Positions 1 through 61,300 are shown, counted from the first letter of the stretch. The stretch is DNA of 64,000 nt from Atrichornis clamosus (GCA_013400975.1 WBMZ01002674.1:1-64000); one strand, 5' to 3'. Numbers and translations: made by a program. Notes: generated by a model from the letters alone, not told the origin.

Positions 1-47079
<47,079 letters not shown>

Positions 47080-48288
47080 CTCTGGGCTTTCCACCCTGCT
47101 TGTCTTTGCAATGTTTTCATTGAATGGAACTGGAGGTGAGGGGAACCAACAGCGTCCTGCTAAGGGAGTCAAGAGCACCTGGTACAACTGTAATCTATGG
47201 AATGTACAATGGCAGGTTCTTCACTGTTGCATGGATCACTCTACACGCATGCCTAAAAACAAAAGAAATCTATATAGTGGCTGTCCAGGGACCAGAAGAG
47301 ATCAGTAGTAGAGTCAACAAAAACACCCCAGTGATACAAGTGAATGAAAAGAGGGAATCTTCTATCCAGTAAGGTATAAAAAAGCAATTTTAATAGGCTA
47401 TAACTTTGTTAGAATTTGTTGTACACTTCCCCTCTGTGACAATCTGCACTCAGAAACTGCCAAACTATCCTATTTTGGCTACTTGTCACAACAAAAGCCA
47501 CAAGTAGCAATGCTGTATATAGCACAACTGATAGATAAAGCAACTTTAGGATAACTGATGTTGCATACAAAATACCAAACTTGTGTGATGTTCGACTGCT
47601 TTGCTGTTTACTTCAAAATCTTCCCAAAAGATGAGATCAGTGATAAGGAAGCTGCAAGTAGCTATAGATTTTTATATCCCTTATGATTTCTGAATTACTC
47701 AAGTCAAATTAATATTGCTTGCACCAGGAGAAATAAATATCTGGCAAAGCTTTAGCAAAGCACAGCCACAGTCATCTGCAAATAGATGATGCAAGTCCAA
47801 AGTTCTGTCACTTCTGTTTTAGATCTCCACCTCCTATGGAGTCAGAAAAATTCACCCAGAGTTCTGTCCACTTTTAGAAGCTACATGCAGTAGGAAACCA
47901 CAATCACTGGGAAGTTGCTGGGAGAAGAACAGAAGACAAACAAAAGTTAACTAACACTTAAACAATGCTTAAAACAAGTATTAATTGTATATTTTGTGAT
48001 GATAAGAAATATAAACTATCAAGCATAGGAAGACACAAGCCACCCAAGACAAATTGACAAGACAAATATACAAATACAGAAGGAGGTATTTGGGGCAGGA
48101 AGACCACATTCTATACAAAATGGGTTTAAAATTAAGGGAAATACAGAAATACTTATCTGTGTTTCACCAATAAGTGTGTTTCTGGTCTCTATGAAGATTA
48201 AGCCTTGTGGAATCTAATATCTTTATATTAGCTGTCAGTAGCTGGTTTGTCTGTGTGATGGTATTCCATATAAATGTACTGTGATAGG

Positions 48289-48296
48289 TGTAAATA
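48289..48296 (+). promoter_or_regulatory. Candidate Pumilio response element
   Basis: TGTAAATA matches the PUM consensus TGTANATA exactly. It lies 5 bases before the AATAAA at 48301 in the likely BMERB1 3' UTR. One 8-mer match can occur by chance. Confidence 0.35.
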
Positions 48297-48300
48297 GTAA

Positions 48301-48306
48301 AATAAA
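48301..48306 (+). terminator. BMERB1: Candidate BMERB1 polyadenylation signal AATAAA
   Basis: A canonical hexamer about 1.2 kb after the stop codon, with TGTACATGGATCTAGTGTG downstream. Alternatives are at 47732 and 48581; RNA ends would decide. Confidence 0.4.
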
Positions 48307-48325
48307 TGTACATGGATCTAGTGTG

Positions 48326-51300
48326 ACAATCTCAGGCTTAGAAATAACAGATAGCAAAAAGTTCCTAAAATAAACTTTTACAAGAGGAACTTCCATTTTG
48401 TGAAGCCAGCTAAGTGAAGTGTGTGCTTACATACCAAGGAACCACAGTTTAGGAAAGGAATAAAAATTAACAGCAGTTACCCCAAAAGAATAAACAGCTA
48501 TTTTTTTAGAGAGAAAAAGTATCTTATTAAGGTTCAAGGCAATAGACATCATATAAAGTAACTCAGACTATTCTTGTACAAATAAAACCTAATCCCTAGC
48601 ACAGACTGATTTGATGAAAAACACTTGCATTTCCAGAATAATTCCAGTATTGCAGACTTATGTGAGACAAAGAACCTATGTCACTCAGTACCTTCAGTTT
48701 TAAGGATCAAAGAGGAGACAACACAAAAGGTTTCCACTAAGACACGAAGCACTTTAATTCCCTTGACCAAAGATGCAGGAAAGAGAACACCACACATCCA
48801 AAGGCTGAACATCATATATAGTTACTGCATCCCTGTTGATACACACGACAGCACGTGAAGCTCTGTAGCTGTTAAAAGCTCCTGTGCCTGGTGTGGGTTG
48901 GACGCTGTGTGGCACCTGTGTGTGTTAACACAGTTATGGGGAAAACTGCTTTGAGGGGAGAGTACACACTGCAGGGAAAGACACACTCACAGCCTCTTGC
49001 TGGCACCCAGTTAAGACATCAGGCATTGTCAGTAAATCAAGACAAAAGGCAGAAGCTCAGTGTCATTAATAAAGGCGAAGGGAAGTCAGGGAAAAAGCTG
49101 CAGTGAAGCACCAAACTTCAAGCCTTTGGAGCATCAGCTGTTACAACCAAGTGCTGTGAATGCTGATAAGTAAAGGGTCCGGAAGGACTTTGCACTTGGT
49201 TTTTAAGGCCCAAGGTGACTTCTGCACGAGTGTTTAACCCAGGCTGTGCTGATGATTGGGGTGATCCCTACAGGCTGCATAGAATCCAGTCACTTGGGAA
49301 GAAAAGCGAGATGAGTACAATGTAGGTTTGCAGGAAAAGATTTCATTAGCAAGAAACAAAGTTAGCCATCCCTGGGAAGAAACACTTGTGACTAGACTAC
49401 GGAGCCATCTCCCTTAATTAAAATGAAGAAACACAGTTAAGTAGGAATATGCAATATTCATACAGTTAAGCACTGGTAGCCAGTGCTCCAAAGGGACTTG
49501 AACTCCAGCAGTGTTAACGAGAGTAAACTTCATTTTCAAAAGTTTTGGCTTGGCTCAGTTGAAAGGCTTCCTTTGAGTTTTTGTTTTTAATTAGGAAATG
49601 CTTCATTTCTGTGTTTATTTGGGTGGGTTTGAACAGCTTGCCTGCAGTGCACCAGTGGCTCCTTCAGAAGGGGGTCAGTGATCCTGCTTAGCAATAAAGT
49701 CCTGGATCTTTTAGACTGTAAGGTCAGATTCTCAACTGTGTTCAACACTAAGTTTACAGTGTTGTCCATCCAGAACACAGCAGAGCCCTTATGGCTTATG
49801 TCAAAGCTAATGGTTGCAATTAAACAAATTAAACTTGGGAATGATTTAAGTGTAAAAATCTTGACCCTCATTTTAAAAAGACTAAATCACTGAATATCCC
49901 AAGAACAACCAGGGGCTTTGTAACTTCCATGATCCTGTGAACATGACACATTATTGTACAATCCCCATATGTAAAATCAGCAGAATATCAGAAAAGTATC
50001 TTGAGGTGACTATATGGAATAATTGGCATAATTTCAGAGTTGATTTTCAGATATCAGTCACTGTCTGCAAAGAGGAATGTTGATTGACTGAAGCACCCAA
50101 TATCTCTTCTGGAAATCCTGGCTGTTTATCACTTCAGAGAGAAGGCAAGGCAGCAGGAAAAGAAGAATGTGTAAGGTGGATTTGACACACTCTGGTAAAC
50201 ATGACTATGTTCAGGAAAGGATCTTGGTCTACTGAGAAAAACAAAAGTGCTGAAGTGCTATTTGTACAAATCACCAATTCTACCAGCAAATGGTTCTCTT
50301 GTACCTTCCCCTAGGCCTACTGAATCTCTTCCCAGTTATGCATATTTCCAAATAAACTAAGCTGCTGTGTTATACTAAGCATTTGTTTCTTCTTGTTACA
50401 TAAGGAAAAGCTGCTTGTGGAGTGGAGTGGGATGCATTTACTGTGCTACTACACTTCTCAGGAAGAATTGGGTTACCTTAGTATTCCTTTCTTGCAGAAT
50501 AGTAAGTTAGTGATGCTACTGAAATAAAGGGTTTTCTCACTGAAAAAAACCAAACCCCACCAAAAACCCCAATCTCATTATGCTCCTAGATGACTTTGGA
50601 ACCTCACTACAGCCCAGAGTATTGCACAGAGTAGAGACAGTTCCCAGCTCTACACTGACAATATAAAGGTCCTAAGATACCTGAGTATCAAAAGAATTGC
50701 CAAGCCAAAAGGGCAGTTGTATTATTTAAATGAACAAAATCCTAGTCTGCCCCAGCATAAATGCTACCATTGTTACCAAAGTTGCTCATTTCACATAATC
50801 CAATTCATCCTATAAACAGCCAGGCAAGCAGGCTGCTTTCAAACAGGATCATATCATTAAAATACTACTTCAAGTCCAAACCTTACTCTTCCTTGCATGT
50901 GGATACAACACTTCACAAAGGATCTTGAGAACACAGTACCTGAGCCTGGATCCCCACAGGCTCGGCAACAACTTGGTCTGAGAGATGAATAAGGTGGAGC
51001 ATTTCCCCTCACGTTTCAGCCTGTATCATTTACAGCATTACCAGTTTCTTAATGAGAGGCAGTTTTCTGCAACAACACTTCATGTGAGGTCGAGCTAATT
51101 GTGGCAAGACACCAAGAGGTTTTAAAACCAATACCTAAAAAGTAAATCTCACCAGTTCCAGACATCAGTGGATTTTAGCAGGCTTGACCACAAAAATAGT
51201 GAAGGTGATTGCAGCCAATACCAAGTTTCTCAGAGCCAGTTACCTCATCCTATCTATCCCAGAGTTGGTTGGTTTTTCCTTCATCACAGACAACAGGTTT

Positions 51301-52855
51301 TCTGGCAGAATGCAATTTTTACTTTTGAATTCAGTAAATGAAAGACTGACTTGAGACTCGTGGCACAGGATGACATAATAGTGCTCTGACAGCCACGTCA
51401 AAAAATGCTGACAAATAATGCCCTGAAGTAGCATTTCATAAATTTCTTGTAAATTTGCATTCTCTATTTAGATAAATCTGCTTTCTGTAGCATATGTACA
51501 GCACTACAAACCATTTTAATAACCACTTGAATTAGGATTTTTTTCTAACTTCACCCACGTAACTAATACTAAACAAAAATAGTCATACAAGAACACTGCA
51601 TTAAAAGTAATGTTTGCTAGAAAAATGCAAACCATAGCTCAACATGCAACTAGTCTGTCCTGTTACATTATGGCAGGTAAAACAAGCCATATTAATCTTA
51701 GAAAAAATCAAAGTGATTTCCATCGTGACTTCTTTTTACTAACTTAAAACAGATGGCTTAACATAAAATGAGAATGAAAGTGGGAAGGTTTGCAGCACAA
51801 TACCAAAGCAGAATTTAAAATCAAACTCAGCTTTTGAAGGTAATGACATACCAAGTGCTACAAAGGATTTTTATTCATATACTAAAAAACAATCACAATT
51901 ACTGAAAAATGAAATTACTGAATGGTGATTAAAGGCCTTGTGGTGCTGCTCTAGGAGGTTTTTATAAATTGCCTGTTCCTCCTTTCAAACAGGGATATTC
52001 ATTATTTTTAAGAGAGATATTTATTACATTACTTAAGGAGAGTTTCCTGCTAAGTAAGTGTTTGAGATAGTTACTTTAAAATTGTTTACTGAACAAGTAC
52101 TCTGTAAGGTCAAGGGATTGCTCACCTGCAGCAGGCCTGACATTTACTCCAGCAGACTGCTCCACTCAACAGTTCCATTAGGTGAGAATATGCCATAAAC
52201 CAAAAAACAAACAACACCATCTGCAAAAAAAACTCCAAAAGAGAGAAAATCAAGAGCAGCTTATCCAGCTCTTTACTTTTGTCCACGAAGCAGACAAAAC
52301 AGTTCAGTCGCCTTTTTTTATTTTCTTCAGATTCCGAATTTCAAAACACTAGTGAAAGGAATTTGTCAGATTTGTAATTCCTGAATAATTACCATCTTCA
52401 GCAAGCTGGAAAACAAAGCTACTATAACTCTGAAGTGACTCACTAACTTTATTCCACAGTGACACTTGATATGATGTTATCTGCAACAATTTTAAGGTCT
52501 CAAAGGGAGACAACTCAGGAGGAACACCTGACATCCCACTGCTGAATTTACACTCCTTTCTTCATTCTTCTCTTCAGGCTGATAAACAGTTCAGTTCCTT
52601 TTCAAAATAAACCCTAAACATTACATTGTATGAAGAGTAGTGGAGACACTGAGTGCATCTGTTAACAGCTTAATTGCAAAAATTGGGAAAAGCTTAATTC
52701 TCCAGAATTTATGATGTTTCTTTAGTCTTCACTAAATCCCAAGTTTTAGCTCTCTGTTCTGTCTGAACAATTAAATTTGACATGACACAGCAAGTTAAAT
52801 ATTCTAGGGCAGGTTTGGGTTTTTGAGGTTTTTTTCAGGTCTTCAGACAAAGCCA
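48326..52855. other. Convergent intergenic spacer between BMERB1 and MARF1
   Basis: About 4.5 kb of AT-rich sequence between the two likely 3' ends. I see no ORF with recognisable features and no CR1 signature. If either transcript uses a distal poly(A) site, its 3' UTR would extend into this block. Confidence 0.5.
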
Positions 52856-55086
52856 AGAGTTATGCTTGCTTGAAAATTTTATTGACACAACTGTTTGGTC
52901 CCAACACACAAAACAGCACTTGAGCCACAAAAGAAAGTGTTCAAACAAAGTAGACAGCTAAGAAAAGAATTCCTTCTTCTCTCTCCCATTCCAAGAAAAA
53001 AAAATAGTGCATAAATTGAGGGCTTCAGTGACATTTTTCTTTTAAACAAACATGAATCTGAAGTAGTACATTTATTTGCTAAATTAAAGAATTTCATGGT
53101 TGCAATGCTTTTAAATCTGTAAGTCACATCATTCATTTAACCCTTTGGATAAAAAAATATATTGCAATTCAATTAGCTATTTTGTTACACTATGAACACA
53201 ACTTCTCAAAAGTATTACTCTATTACTTTCAAACAGCGATTTCAGCAGAATCACACACGAATCCAGATAAGATGTGCTGACCTCCATATGTGGTACAACC
53301 ACCACAATTTCTTGGAAAAATACCGTATTTTCCTCTGAAGCAAAAACCTGGTTTTCTTTAGTACTCCAAATGACTTGTAGCTGCATCCCATGAAAATACA
53401 ATTTCAGGCTGGTCTTTCTTCCAACACATGCTCTTCTGAAACAAAGATCTAGACTGTCAACCTTATCAAAGTTAAGGTGAAAGCAGATTTTCTTGCATTT
53501 AACTCATTAAAAACATTCCAAGAAAGCTCACTTCTACATTTCTTTTCCTATAACAATATGTCTGTAGAGGTTTACTATGGACTCAAAATACTGTGCCATA
53601 ATGCTCAGAAAAACTTCCAAGTGTTTCTCTGCACTTACAATGGCTATAAGTTCACAACTGGTAATACTTGCCTAAATATAAAAGATTTTATAACAAAATC
53701 TGACTAGTAAAATTCCATCTATAGCCATTATTCAGTGGCATTTCCTGCTGCTGGCTGAAAAATTAGAGCCTGTGTTCCATCTCTTGCATATTACAATAGA
53801 ATCCATCTAAAAAATATTCAGTTGGCCAGTGGAAAAACTTCTAGTATATGTTCTTTCAATACTACAAGCAATTTATTTGCTGCCTGGCAAATACAACCCA
53901 TTGTAAATGCCATGGTTACCCAGAATGGGTATAAAGTCTCATACACTGGACAGTTCTGCTAACTAGAGTTAAGGTCATCCACTGACTTAACCTCTCTCCC
54001 AAACCTGGCCCTTTCAAAAGCCAACACAAGATACCACCAATTCAAAAAAGCTTCCAACACTAGGAGTAAGTCTTAGAATAAAAACAGACACAGCTAAAAG
54101 ACAGCACACCAAAAAACGAGCTTCCCATTTACTGAACATGCTTAAAAATAGAAAACAAGGTTAAGTAAGAACAACCTTAGCATTTCCACATGTAGCTAGA
54201 ACTTTCCTTACAGGTGGAAATAGCATCAAAACCTTCTATCACAAACCATTTTAGTAAGACCTGCTCCATTATCTGTAATTTATGCATTAGATGCATATTT
54301 CAGAAATATCAGAATCTTCCTAACTTCATTTCTAGACACAGTGAAAACGTGTGTGTCTGTATCTTAAACTCACGACATCAAGACAGTCTTTTCCTTAACC
54401 AAACCTATGCCAGACTGAAACTAAATGTAAGAGGGAAGCTTAAAGCATCAGTGTCCTAGAAAGCTCCTAAATGGAACTGAAAGCTACAGCAAAAAAAACA
54501 TTTAAAATAAGTTTTACACAAGACCCACATAATCTTCTACAGACATCTTCAGACAAGAATTTCCAATGCAGTTACAAGTCATCTGAAAGGTCAGAGAACA
54601 AGTTTCTCCTCTGGAGGACAATCAAATCCCTTCACTCTTGTCCTTTCAGGTCAGCAAGTTAAAATTTCTCAACAGGCTTTTGAAAGACAAATCATGCATT
54701 TCATTAATACTGTCTGAAACAATACCAGTAAGCAACAGCCTATAGAATACAATATGCTACATGTATGATTACATCACCAACAAGGCTTGAAGAAAATAAA
54801 ATCTGTTTCATTTTTGTTGAATGAGTATTTTGCTTTTACTGAACACATTTATGAAAAACTGTAAAATTTAAGAGTAATTCAACAAATGCCAGATTTTTTT
54901 TCAAAATAATAGAAAAAAATCTGCTCTGCTAACAGCTGTGTTCAGTGTAATAGGAACAAAATCTTCACAGAATACATTAAATACAAATTAGTTTGTCTAG
55001 GTTTTCCATTAAAATACATACGGGCTAGCAAACAGCTTTACTTTGTGCACAGTCCATAGGTATTTGTCTTTCACACTAAAAAGGAG
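52856..55086 (-). other. MARF1: Probable MARF1 3' UTR
   Basis: About 2.2 kb follows the MARF1 stop on the - strand without coding sequence. The most distal convincing signal is AATAAA at 52878-52883 (- strand), followed by a CA cleavage context and TG-rich sequence. Internal AATAAA copies are at 53071-53076 and 53873-53878. It is AT-rich, as expected of a long vertebrate UTR. The end point is inference. Confidence 0.5.
52878..52883 (-). terminator. MARF1: Candidate MARF1 polyadenylation signal AATAAA
   Basis: A canonical hexamer in CAATAAAATTTTC on the - strand, followed by CAAGCAAGCA and then TCTTGGCTTTGTCTG. It would end a 2.2-kb UTR. Confidence 0.45.
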
Positions 55087-55319
55087 TTAAAGCTTGGTGA
55101 CAGGTGCGAGTGAGAAGTTTGCTGCCAATTTGACCTTGTTTTTGTGTTGCTTTTTGGCTGGGCTGTCCGTTGCTTCTTTGTTGACTTGGGTTTCAGAGCA
55201 CTGAGAGGGAGGCACTGAAGCATTCTCTGAGGTGTCAGGCACCACAGAACTGGAGATCAATTTTTCTTGAGCTGTGGTAACAATTCTTTGTTTTTCTTCT
55301 TCTGTTAAAATCATTATCT
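55087..55319 (-). CDS. MARF1: MARF1 last coding exon (C-terminal tail and stop)
   Basis: The acceptor TTTATTTTAG precedes 55319; the TAA stop is at 55087-55089. It begins [11 protein letters not shown] and ends with the family's conserved terminus [15 protein letters not shown]. The middle is Ser/Thr/Pro-rich and looks disordered. It differs from the human tail as I recall it, while both ends are conserved. Confidence 0.95.
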
Positions 55320-58300
55320 CTAAAATAAATAAGACAATGCAATCTACCAACGCTCTGTTCTTGTAAAACACAGAGTATCTCTCTGATATTAGGCAATAAA
55401 ATACTTAAAAAGAACTCACCAGCCTGATTTGAAGCAACACAGGCAGACAAACTCTTACCTGAGAGGGGTGCAGGGCGTTCCTCAAACTGAATGAGGTCTG
55501 CAGACTCAAGAACCACGGGATCAGGTCTCAGCTGGGGGGATGGCAGGCAGGAAGGTACTGGCTCACACAGGAGGTCAACAGGAGATGTGTTTGTGAGGCA
55601 AAGGAGTTCTTGCTCTGTTTGATTAGAAACTACAAAAATAAGGGAACATCTTTCAAGGCATCTGTAAGCTGTGATGGTGTCACTATTTCAGAGCTGGTGA
55701 ACGTGAAATCTCCAGATGCAATTCTGAGGATCTGAGAACTATGCAGTATTTGAAATACTAATACCAAACTAATGTAATTAATGCTAATTAACATCAGATT
55801 AATTTGCTGCATCAAGGGCATCTAACAAAATTCTCATCAGAATACAGCAGACACTGCTAGCAGAAGCTGTTACTGACCACCCTCTCTCAATAACTTAATG
55901 CCTGTAGACTGAAATTTCCACCAAATCCATGGGCAGCAGTACCCCAGCAGTTATACACACATGTATATACACTGGCAGCTGAGAACACAAGCCCAGCTAT
56001 AAACTCAGAGAAGTTCAAGAAGCTATCAAGCCATAATGCACATTTACAGAAGTTCAGATTTCCTAACTCACCTCTCCCCATGCTGCTTCAATTACTTTTA
56101 TTTCCCCTAAGATAATAAATTTCTTATATAAATCAATCTTGCATTACCATTGCTAGGCTTTCCTAGACTTAGTTCCATTGATGAAGTGGATCCTTGGGTC
56201 TCCAAAATATGTCCATTATTGTCAGCAAGTTGATTTCCATGATCATCTACATGATCAGCAGGGGGAAAACTAGGTGAGCTAAAACGAGCTACAAAAAGGC
56301 AAGTTCATTTGGTTAGTTTACTCTTAAAATGAAAGAAAACTAAGATAGTGCTCAAAATTGAAATGGCTTACTTTTCATATCATTCTTCAGGACTACAATT
56401 CTCTTATGGCCATGTCCTTTAATCCAGACCACCTATGGAGAAAAAAGCAGAATTGAACACCAGCACATGCTAAGCTCAAAGCAGTTTGCTCACTGCCTGT
56501 CAAAGCTTTGCACTGACATGACTTCCAACAGTAAACTAAATCACATTGCTAATTTGTACTACACTATCCAAGTAAAGGCTTTGTCTCAAAATAATTGATA
56601 CCAAAGGCAAACCATAGTGCCAGAAAGTGTACTAACTAAACACTGACAGTTTAAACATAGAGCTGCAAAATTCCATTTTGTCACTCTTCAGTGAGATTGA
56701 CTTACTTGAAATATTATAGCCACAAAGTAGGTCCCAAAATTACCCTAGAGCACTTAGCATATGAGGATGACAAGAACATGCCAGAGCAAAATTCCACCAT
56801 GTGGCACTTCTGACAAGGTCCTACAGTTCTTCACTCCCAAACCCAAGGGTGCATCCTGATCAAAATGAGGTTTCAGTACTGTACAACCATTCACTCCCAC
56901 AGACAGAAAATCAATTCTCTCACTCGAAGATGCCAGGGATATTTACAGCCTTACCAGGAACAATTCTTAAGCAAAATTTGACCAAAACATGTATGCTGGT
57001 TTATTTTCTTTTTCTTATTACACAGTCCAGATTTCTCAGAAGTTCATTAAAAATACAACTGGTATAAGCTTCCCTGGAGAAGGCGATAATTCCACTAATT
57101 CACCCCAATTAACAGAAACTGTGGTTGTGTAACTACTTTTAATCCATGCAGAAATCTCAATGTAATTGTGCAAAACTGAGTTCTTCACACCTGTGGAATT
57201 GCTCCCAAGAGCTCTTCTAAATTATTGCATCCATATGCTTTAGGCTGCAGCACTTCTCCTGTGTATTTGCTATATGCTACTGGGAACTCATGAAGAAAAA
57301 TTTGCTGATAATGGTAGGTGTGAAGTAAGGACCTTACATTCTTTGCAAACATATACAGATTTGTAAGCTTGACATATTCTTCTGCTGCACCATTGGTAAA
57401 AACCTATCAGAAAAAGGAAAAAAAAAAAGAAAAGAATTAGAGCACACACTTCCACAGCCTTCAGCCAAAATGCCTTTTCAAACATATCAAAAAGGCAAGG
57501 GCTTACACACCTCAACCAAGTAAGGCAGACTCTTCAGGAGTTCAGTTAAGGTCATAAATCCATATTCACATGGATTAAGTGAAGTACTGTAGACTGTTTC
57601 ATAATGCTGTTTAAGCTGTTCCACAGAGGGAAAGGATGTTCCATCCCAGGACATCAGCAAGACCAGCAACTGGGCAGTCAGAGTCCGCAGAGATTTCCTA
57701 TTTATCAGCTGAATTTGCTTGCCAGACTCTGTGTCAACCACCTAGAAAAATGAATTAGGAAATCAGATGTATAGCTGGGGTTTGTTTGAGCACTGCTGTA
57801 TCCAATATTCCCCTAGCCAAAAGCACATAGAATCAAGCAGCTCATTACATGGAAATACCTGCTTTAAATATACAAGATCCATACAGATGACAGATGTGTA
57901 GCAGTTTCTGACCACTGGTAGGTATGATTTTACTCTTTGTTAGAAGCCAGTTGGACCTGACTGAGCTCCAGCCTAAATACCAGCTGCTAAATTAACAAAA
58001 TTGGAGCAACTAAACCCATGTGCCCCACATACATGTAACTGCAACCTTTTCTTTCCACTAACATAAGACCATCTATGTATTTATACTCAAAGTCTCAAAC
58101 CATAGCTCACAAAAAAAAGAAAAGAATTTAAAGCAACTACTGCAGTTACTAGAAAATTGTTTTTCACAGTTAGAAGTTATTTGGGAGGGAAGGGGGACAA
58201 TTTGTACCATTAAGGACTGTAATACAATTTTTTACTTATTATTTGCTAAATAAACATGAGCATTCCCAGAGAATGCTGAGAGGTACAGAAGAACAATAAG

Positions 58301-61300
58301 AATGCCACAAGAATATAGAAACTACATTTAAAATCCTTTTCAAGTTTCCCCTTCCTGACTTAATGCCGTACTCCAGAAAGAACATTTCACTGCACGTAGC
58401 GAGACGGCATTTGAGACAAAACTCCTCAACACCACCTTACACAGCTTCCCAGGGCATCACTGAGAGAGGAAGGTTACCTTTACAACGTGGCAGAGTTTCT
58501 GCATCAGAGCCGGCAGGGAGCTGACGTCGAAGTCGTGCAGGCGCAGGGCGTAGCCGAAGGTTTTGCTGTACTCGGGCAGCAGCTCAGCCATCAGCAGGGA
58601 ATTGTCCTTCTGCGCCCGCAGCAGCTTCACAAGCTGGGCAGCAACTGCCTTCACCTGCTCCACCTCCGTGAGGGTGAGGATTTTCTCCTCCCCGCATTCC
58701 AGTACCTACAGAACAGAAAGCACACTTTGTTGAAGTGATTTTTGTAGCCTGGATGAGCAAAGTGTAATCTGCAGCTGGTACCCAGAGCTTGTAGGCAGTT
58801 ATTTGTTATGCAGCAGGGCGTGGCCACCTCAAAAACTGTTTATATAGCAAGCAAAACTATGTCACTTCTGAAATACCACAAAATAAGCAGCTAGATAGTT
58901 AACTTTTTTAAGCAAGTGTAACACAACCTTAATGAAACGTAGCTCTAATTTTGAGGCATTGAATTTTGTTTGAATTTGTTAATAAACAGACTCCTGAATG
59001 TGCTCAAAACCATGGACCATTTTACCTAAACAGCTACAATGAAAGGTTTTCTTCTAAACATTACAGGTGCAGAGTTTATAACTCATACTAAAGTTATGAG
59101 AAATATAACCCCTGCTGAAACAGTTGCATAGGTTGCAGAAAAACTCTTTAGCTTATGATTTTAGAACTTACAAGTAAGACATCTGGTATGGCTTCAAAGA
59201 GTTCAAGTAGTTTTGTAAACCCATAGTAAGCGAGTTTGCACTGACGCCCGAAGTGGTGGTGGTAGCAAGGAATAAATTTATTGAAGGGCATTCGAAAGTG
59301 GGGCTGATGTCGCAGGAGATCTACCACCTCCTTGGAAAACTGCTTGGTTCGTTCAATTTCCTCTTGGGTACGTTCTAAAATTAAATTTTATTTAAAAAAA
59401 AATCAAAGCAAGAGCTACATCGCAACACACTTATAAAAATGCAACAGAATATAATAAAACATGGTGGCTGGGTTTCAGCCTAATCACATATCATGCCAAG
59501 TCACTATTTTCTTCTATCACTTAGACCTTCACTAGGATTACATATTTAAAGTCCAAAATAGTCAAGTGATCAGCACTTTAGGAGATTTTAGATAGCCAAA
59601 TATGTTGCTATTTTTTCTGTATGGAAACAATCAACACTCTAATCATTCCACAGAAAGCATATCTACATGCAGAAGTAATAACATTATTTTATGTGTTTTG
59701 CCACCTGTTTTCCTGTCTGTTCTATTATAAGTGTTCAGAAAATGACATTCTTGATTTGCTAGAACCTGGCTACAGAGGTAGAAACACAGTTCTAAAAAGA
59801 TCCAAGTCACTCCTATACACCTGAGTTACTACAGCTTTAAAACAGTCAAAGAGCAATTTATTTAGAAACAGTACATGAAATGTGCACGGACATACCTCTT
59901 TTGGGAATACAAATTACCATTTCATTGTCTTGCTGTGACAAACAGATGGTTGTATCTGGAATTTCTGATATTATATCAGCCAGTTCACATACTCCATACT
60001 CAGTAACATCCCAATCTTTGGAGAAACACCTAAAAGTTTTAGAAAATGTGTGTAATACAAGTATTAATGCATGGTGTAGGCAAAAAATACATTTTAAAAA
60101 AAAGTTGAGAAAATAAGCCTCAAATCCTTAAAAAACATAAGGATAATTTTCAAGTTGTGAAACAAAGGGAAAACCTAGAAATCTATTCTAACCTGAAAAG
60201 TAAGATCTACTGTCATGTAAACAATCAGTGTAACAAAGAGCTGTATATATCAACCAGTGGTTTTAAGTGCTTTAAGAAAAATGTAATTGTGCTGTGTATA
60301 CAGCTCCAGATAGTTACACTTTTAATAGTCTGTATTTGCTTAATTATTACAGCCATACACTCTTAAGTGAGAATAGGACTCAAGAGAAGGCAGAGACCAT
60401 ATCCTGAAAAACACTGTGTTAAGCTTCCCAATACTAAGTAATATATTAAAATGTATCTTACTCTTCCCAGCTCCCCAACCACATCTCTCACAAACACTTA
60501 CTCAACATGTGCCCCGTGCTGACTCTACATGTAGTAGATTTAGAAACAACCACTAACACATTTTTGCCAAGAGTGGAAACAGAAAAGTGCACTCCCAAGA
60601 AGGAGCTGTTGGCACATGATGCACAGATGCAAAGGTAGATCACAGGTAGCTCTAAGATGCTATGGTTTGCTTAAAGCACGTTAACTATTACTTTCTCTCT
60701 TTAATATAAAGAAAGAATTGCTCTTGGTTCTTAGAAAAAAAAAAAAGACAAAATAAATCCTATTTTGTATCATGCTAGAATAGAATGTTCTGGACAGGTA
60801 TTACTCCTCATTTTTGCCATTGCTAGATCCAGTTAAAGTAGTAAAAATAACTCTTGACAATTAATCTATTCATTTTATATTTCCTTCTATAGAAAGCCTA
60901 ACACTAAGTTTTCCTTTTACTGCTCATGTTAATGTGCCATGATCTACTTGCTTAAATCCAACCTTGCAGTCATGGCTTCAAAGAGGACTAATGAAATAGT
61001 CCTAATAAACCGTTTCCAACCCCAGTGAAGTTAAATGAACCTGAAGTACTAAAGGAAGTGGTAAAATATGCCAGAGAGCTTTTAATTTTTGTTTTCATTA
61101 GAAGTTTGATCTTCCACATCACAATGAAAAGGCAATATAGTTGCCACAGTTTTGTATTAAGATTTTAAATGCTGACTCCTCTTGCACTAGGAATTAAGCC
61201 CACTAGGTGTTAATGGATGTGCCCTGCACAGTTGCTCTTGTTCCATTAAGGATAACTTACCAGTGATAAGCCTGCAAGAATTCCCTCACAATCACTTGCT

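Larger units (their letters stand above)
47080..48325 (+). other. BMERB1: Probable BMERB1 3' UTR with candidate poly(A) signals
   Basis: No further coding sequence follows the stop. AATAAA hexamers on the + strand occur at 47732-47737, 48301-48306 and 48581-48586. The one at 48301 is preceded by a Pumilio-type TGTAAATA (48289-48296) and followed by GT-containing sequence, so I take it as the main end; the choice is inference. The UTR would be about 1.25 kb. Confidence 0.5.
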
